7,168 bases of DNA from an uncultured Erysipelotrichaceae bacterium (GTDB lineage: Bacteria; Bacillota_I; Bacilli_A; RFN20; CAG-288), in contig CACXYG010000068.1 of NCBI GenBank assembly GCA_902771745.1, positions 1-7,168 on the forward strand, given 5' to 3'. A program made the position numbers and the translations under genes. The notes under the pieces are model-generated. The model did not search any database, was not told the DNA's origin, and worked only from the letters and a program-made list of their open reading frames with translations. This document shows, in pieces, positions 4,505 to 7,168 of the stretch. Positions within the stretch are counted from its first letter, which is position 1, and every line of letters begins with the position of its first letter.

Positions 4505-5257
4505 ATGAAAGCATTGATTACAGGTGGCACGTCCGGTATTGGCCTAGCGATGGCTAAGGAATTGCTGAAGAAGAATTATGAAGTGATTCTCATCTCTCGT
4601 AAAGAAGGTGATTTAGACGAATTGAAGAAAGAATATCCTTCTTCGCATATCACCTTCTGGTCTTATGATCTTTCTAAGGAAGAAGAGTGTTATCGTCTTT
4701 TAGATGAAACCAAGGACATCGATTTTGATATCTTTATCAACAATGCTGGCTTTGGTGATATTGGTAGAATCAACAAGACTTCCTTAGAGAAAGAAGTCAA
4801 TATGGTCATGGTCAATGATGTGGCCACTCTGATCTTGGTGAAGTCTTTCTTGCTACGCTTCATGAAGAAGGATCAAGGTAGAATCTTGATGGTTGCCAGC
4901 GCCGCTGCTTTTGGTGTGGCTCCTTATATGAATGTCTATTATGCGACAAAGGCTTTTGTCTATTCTCTTGCGCATGGATATTACCGTGAATTAAAAGATA
5001 ACAAATCTCATGTCACCCTCTCTGTTCTTTGCCCAGGTCCAGTCAAGACCCGATTTGAAGAGACGGCGAATGCTAAGTTCACCATGGGTGCATTATCCAA
5101 GGAAAAGTGTGCAGCCATTGCCATCAAGGGTTTATTAAAAGGCAAATTTGAAATTGTTCCGACAATGAAAATTAAGGCCGGACATCTCTTCTCTCACTTT
5201 GTTCCAAAGAGAATGATATCCAAGGCCTTAAGAAAACAATCTGAAATAAAAGATTAA
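4505..5257 (+). CDS. Short-chain dehydrogenase/reductase (classical SDR), substrate unknown
   Basis: The 250-residue Rossmann-fold enzyme should use NAD(P)(H) to oxidise or reduce a hydroxyl or carbonyl group in the cytosol. Motifs in order are: TGGTSGIG (6-13) for coenzyme binding, NNAG (79-82), catalytic Ser132 in VASAAAFG, and catalytic Tyr145 and Lys149 in YYATK. PGPVKTRF follows, the usual PG motif after strand beta-6. Arg32 and Lys33 after the second strand (LISRKE) are compatible with NADP preference, which is inference. The length is standard for classical SDRs, and the C-terminal basic helix resembles the DltE/YqjQ-like group, where the substrate is mostly not known. AGAGGA at 4492-4497 supports the start. 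It has no co-directional partner: hsp20 ends in a terminator upstream and the next gene is convergent, four bases away. Confidence 0.9.
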   Translation: MKALITGGTSGIGLAMAKELLKKNYEVILISRKEGDLDELKKEYPSSHITFWSYDLSKEEECYRLLDETKDIDFDIFINNAGFGDIGRINKTSLEKEVNMVMVNDVATLILVKSFLLRFMKKDQGRILMVASAAAFGVAPYMNVYYATKAFVYSLAHGYYRELKDNKSHVTLSVLCPGPVKTRFEETANAKFTMGALSKEKCAAIAIKGLLKGKFEIVPTMKIKAGHLFSHFVPKRMISKALRKQSEIKD

Positions 5258-5269
5258 GGTTTTAATCTT
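5250..5269. terminator. Possible shared terminator between convergent genes
   Basis: AAGATTAA (5250-5257) pairs with TTAATCTT (5262-5269) around a four-base loop. The stem has only one GC pair. On the minus strand it is followed by TTATTT, so it may end the phosphatase transcript; on the plus strand it is poor. Both stop codons lie in the stem. Confidence 0.4.
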
Positions 5270-6344
5270 CTAAAATCGCATTTTTAATCGTATTAATCGT
5301 CGTCTGAGATAAATCACAGCTTAATAAGAAGGTATTTGCTTGTTCCGCAAGAGTAGAACCTTCTAATGATTTTAAATCTTCTAAATAGAGTTTCGGATCA
5401 TCTTCGTTTCTCGAAGAACCGATATTTGAAAGGTTGGTCAATAAATAATCCTTATATAGGTCTTCTTCACTCATACCGACAAGAGCGCCGAGTAAGAAGA
5501 AAGTGACACCAGTTCTATCAGCGCCATGAGAACAGTGGAAGTAAACTGGGAAAGTGGAAGCAGCAAGCTGTTCAAAAGAAGCTTTGATAGCCTCTTTACA
5601 TTCCACCATGAAATCATCCTTTTTACGATAATCCCAAGGAATATTGTAATAGGTGATTTCCGGAATGACAGCATCTGTCATGTTGCCGTTTTCGTTATAT
5701 TTGTTATCAGTGACGTTCATACGTACATCGATCTCAGTCTTGATACCAAGGTGATGGATCATCTCTTCTAAACCAGCAGAAGTGATTTCTAAAGTTGTGG
5801 TATCACTACGAGAGGTATTTAATGTGGCACCACGATATAAAACGCCTTGCTTTAACTTTTTGCCAGTAGATAATGACCAGCCGGTGAAATCTCTGACATT
5901 GGTAGCACCATCTAAATTGATGGGACGATAGATGCTATCCTTGATGGTGAAGTGATAGATATTAGATTTTTCAAAGTTATCAGTTTCAGAGAAACGAGCA
6001 AAGTATTCTTGCTGTAATTTTCCATTGTAAAAGTCATAACTGTTGGTAGCAGTAGTAGTTTGATAATAAGTATCAAAGGTATTAGATTCTGATATCTGTA
6101 CCTTATATTCTGTTTCAGCGATTTGGAATTCTCCACTGAAATCAATATGGACTGGAGCAGGAATGGAACGTTCTCTAGAACCAGAACCATAACGGAAATA
6201 CTGATCATAAGTATTATTGATAAAGTTTTCCTGATATTCGTTGTGAATCGAAAATTCACCTAGTTCCACTGTAGTTACTTTTGTGGAACAACCGGAGAGT
6301 AACAGCAAGGTCACTAAAGATAGAGAATTAATTAAATTTTTCAT
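5262..6344 (-). CDS. Secreted lipoprotein tyrosine-protein phosphatase (IphP / Y_phosphatase3-like)
   Basis: This is a 360-residue predicted lipoprotein. Residues 1-19 form a signal peptide (Lys, hydrophobic run LSLVTLLLL) ending in lipobox LSGC with Cys19 to be lipidated, so the enzyme is anchored outside the membrane. Residues 20-135 are a polar, beta-rich region I do not recognise. The phosphatase domain follows: GATNVRDFTGW (146-156), LYRGATL (169-175), LGIKTEIDVR (199-208), IPWD, and the P-loop HCSHGADRTG (270-279) with nucleophile Cys271 and Arg277. This C.HG.DRT loop fits the IphP/Y_phosphatase3 group, which removes phosphate from tyrosine or, in some members, other phosphoesters. The ATG at 6344 is chosen because AAGGGTGA lies upstream and gives a proper signal peptide; an ATG 7 codons earlier overlaps the -10 box. 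It is divergent from groES. Confidence 0.88.
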   Translation of the reverse strand: MKNLINSLSLVTLLLLSGCSTKVTTVELGEFSIHNEYQENFINNTYDQYFRYGSGSRERSIPAPVHIDFSGEFQIAETEYKVQISESNTFDTYYQTTTATNSYDFYNGKLQQEYFARFSETDNFEKSNIYHFTIKDSIYRPINLDGATNVRDFTGWSLSTGKKLKQGVLYRGATLNTSRSDTTTLEITSAGLEEMIHHLGIKTEIDVRMNVTDNKYNENGNMTDAVIPEITYYNIPWDYRKKDDFMVECKEAIKASFEQLAASTFPVYFHCSHGADRTGVTFFLLGALVGMSEEDLYKDYLLTNLSNIGSSRNEDDPKLYLEDLKSLEGSTLAEQANTFLLSCDLSQTTINTIKNAILED

Positions 6345-6363
6345 AGAATTCACCCTTTTATAC

Positions 6364-6369
6364 ATTATA
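6364..6369 (-). promoter_or_regulatory. Candidate -10 box of the phosphatase gene
   Basis: A perfect minus-strand TATAAT (6369-6364) lies 19 bases before the chosen ATG; no good -35 is visible. CATAG (6342-6346) and CTATG (6370-6374) flank it as a short inverted repeat. Confidence 0.45.
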
Positions 6370-6460
6370 CTATGAAAAGAATTCGATTTTTAGTTTAACT
6401 ATAAAAACAACGATAACTATGGGAAAATTTTAAATTCAAAAGCGGTTGTTTTCTCAAAAA

Positions 6461-6487
6461 TTAGCACTTGACCCTTGCAAATGCTAA
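6461..6487. promoter_or_regulatory. CIRCE operator of groESL
   Basis: TTAGCACTT, 9 bases (GACCCTTGC), then AAATGCTAA. The arms match the consensus at 8 of 9 and 7 of 9. The -35 box of the groES promoter overlaps it, so HrcA binding should block RNA polymerase. Confidence 0.92.
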
Positions 6488-6502
6488 TTTGTGGGCTATA
6501 AT
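6475..6502 (+). promoter_or_regulatory. groESL promoter (sigma-A type)
   Basis: TTGCAA at 6475-6480, a 16-base spacer and a perfect TATAAT at 6497-6502. Predicted start near 6509, leaving a leader of about 43 bases. The layout copies the hsp20 promoter. Confidence 0.85.
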
Positions 6503-6551
6503 ATGAAATAGTCGAAACGAAATTACAAATAATTCGGAGGAATTAAAGAAA

Positions 6552-6833
6552 ATGATTAAACCTTTAAGAGATTATGTCGTCTTAGAAAAACTTCCAGAGG
6601 AGAAGAAAGTCGGCTCTATCATCATCGCTACTGCCAAGGATAATGAATCCGCAGTTGCTAACGTCATCGCGGTTGGCCCAGGCTACACTGATAAAGATGG
6701 CAACAAGGTCACTGTCGAAGTTAAAGTCGGTGATAAGGTTATTTATAAAAAGTATTCCACTACTGATTATGAAGAACAGGGCAAGAAGCTCATGCTCATC
6801 AAGGATCAGGATATCATTGCTATCGTTGATTAA
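6552..6833 (+). CDS. groES: Co-chaperonin GroES (Hsp10)
   Basis: GroES is the seven-membered lid that closes the GroEL cage. The 93-residue length is normal. It starts IKPLRDYVVLEKLPEEKKVG, corresponding to the usual I.PL.DRV.(V/I)......E. The mobile loop that contacts GroEL covers about residues 16-33, with the contact tripeptide reading III after GS rather than the common GG-I-V/I-L. Then come VIAVGPG (38-44), VKVGDKVIYKKY (57-68) and the last strand DQDIIAIVD. GGAGG at 6536-6540 lies 11 bases before the ATG, slightly long. The gene is first in an operon with groEL, 20 bases apart, and is under a CIRCE-controlled promoter. Confidence 0.96.
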   Translation: MIKPLRDYVVLEKLPEEKKVGSIIIATAKDNESAVANVIAVGPGYTDKDGNKVTVEVKVGDKVIYKKYSTTDYEEQGKKLMLIKDQDIIAIVD

Positions 6834-6853
6834 TTCACGGAGGAAAATAAATT

Positions 6854-7168
6854 ATGGCAAAGAAAGTTACTTATGGCAAAGAAGCCAGAGACAATATGTT
6901 ACGTGGTGTTGATATCTTAGCCAACACCGTCAAATTAACCTTAGGTCCAAAAGGCAGAAACGTCGCTTTGGATTCTGGCTATGGTTCTCCAAAGATCGTC
7001 AACGATGGTGTCTCCATCGCTAGAGAAATCGAATTAGAAGATAAAGAACAGAATGCTGGCGCTAAGCTCGTTTATGAAGTCGCCAACAAGACCAATGACG
7101 TCGCCGGTGATGGTACCACTACCGCTACCGTCCTAGCTCAGTCCATGATCCACAATGGTTTCAAGGCT
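6854..7168 (+). CDS. groEL: Chaperonin GroEL, N-terminal 105 residues (3' end outside window)
   Basis: GroEL forms a double ring of 14 subunits and folds proteins in an ATP-driven cage closed by GroES. The visible part starts MAKKVTYGKEARDNMLRGVD and lies in the equatorial domain. Nucleotide-binding motifs are in place: TLGPKGRNV (29-37), NDGVSIAREIELED (50-63) with the metal-binding Asp51, and AGDGTTTATVLAQ (84-96). Its Asp86 corresponds to Asp87 of the E. coli protein, needed for ATP binding and hydrolysis. Nothing suggests damage. GGAGG at 6839-6843 supports the start. It is the second gene of the groESL operon; the rest (about 435 residues by family length) is beyond the window. Confidence 0.98.
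   Translation, partial: MAKKVTYGKEARDNMLRGVDILANTVKLTLGPKGRNVALDSGYGSPKIVNDGVSIAREIELEDKEQNAGAKLVYEVANKTNDVAGDGTTTATVLAQSMIHNGFKA

Noticed and set aside
5912..6259. 115-codon minus-strand open frame inside the phosphatase gene
   Set aside because: It is an out-of-frame shadow of the phosphatase; composition is low-complexity Ile/Leu/Ser and no motif is visible.
6345..6365. Upstream ATG for the phosphatase
   Set aside because: It overlaps the -10 box, lacks a ribosome binding site and would put polar residues in front of a standard lipoprotein signal peptide.
4242..6551. A single heat-shock operon from hsp20 through groEL
   Set aside because: A strong terminator follows hsp20, the phosphatase is on the opposite strand, and groES has its own CIRCE promoter.
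6643..6912. Plus-strand open frame overlapping groES and groEL
   Set aside because: It is a shifted-frame shadow of groES running across the groEL start; no independent signals.

Overview
The window looks like an AT-rich chromosomal segment of a low-GC Gram-positive bacterium (Firmicutes). Supporting signs are strong AGGAGG-type ribosome binding sites, TATAAT promoters, U-tract terminators, CIRCE operators (the HrcA heat-shock system) ahead of groES, a four-cysteine L33, a lipobox-bearing lipoprotein, and the rpmG-secE-nusG order. The long NusG with an acidic N-terminal extension and the style of the proteins point toward Erysipelotrichia or a relative. That placement is inference from protein style, not a search result.

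Layout. 1-250: 3' end of an IS30-family transposase and the probable right end of the element, which appears to have cut a small minus-strand gene (251-326). 384-1375: a six-helix DUF308/HdeD-like membrane protein, translationally coupled to a tiny acidic XRE-fold protein and ended by a strong hairpin terminator. 1415-2278: a pyridoxamine/pyridoxal kinase of vitamin B6 salvage. 2342-3478 (minus): the rpmG-secE-nusG operon, tightly packed, with its own promoter and a hairpin at the start of the leader. 3479-3800: a divergent regulatory region with a 22-bp alternating pyrimidine-purine tract, an AT palindrome, and the hsp20 promoter carrying two CIRCE operators. 3801-4241: Hsp20 small heat-shock protein with a good terminator. 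4505-5257: a short-chain dehydrogenase. 5262-6344 (minus): a secreted lipoprotein tyrosine phosphatase. 6345-6551: a divergent promoter region with one CIRCE. 6552-7168: groES and the first 105 codons of groEL, which runs off the window.

How the parts work together. The clearest theme is HrcA/CIRCE control of chaperones. hsp20 (holdase) and groESL (foldase) lie about 2.7 kb apart, and their promoters overlap a CIRCE in the same register. hsp20 has an extra operator at its transcription start. The dehydrogenase and phosphatase between them have no visible CIRCE and look independently expressed. rpmG-secE-nusG links translation, Sec export and transcription elongation, as in many bacteria. I see no CRISPR array, defence island, prophage or tRNA, and no clear case for a wholly new system. 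The most interesting items are regulatory: the double CIRCE, the Z-DNA-prone tract, the rpmG leader, and the acidic HTH-like partner of the membrane protein.
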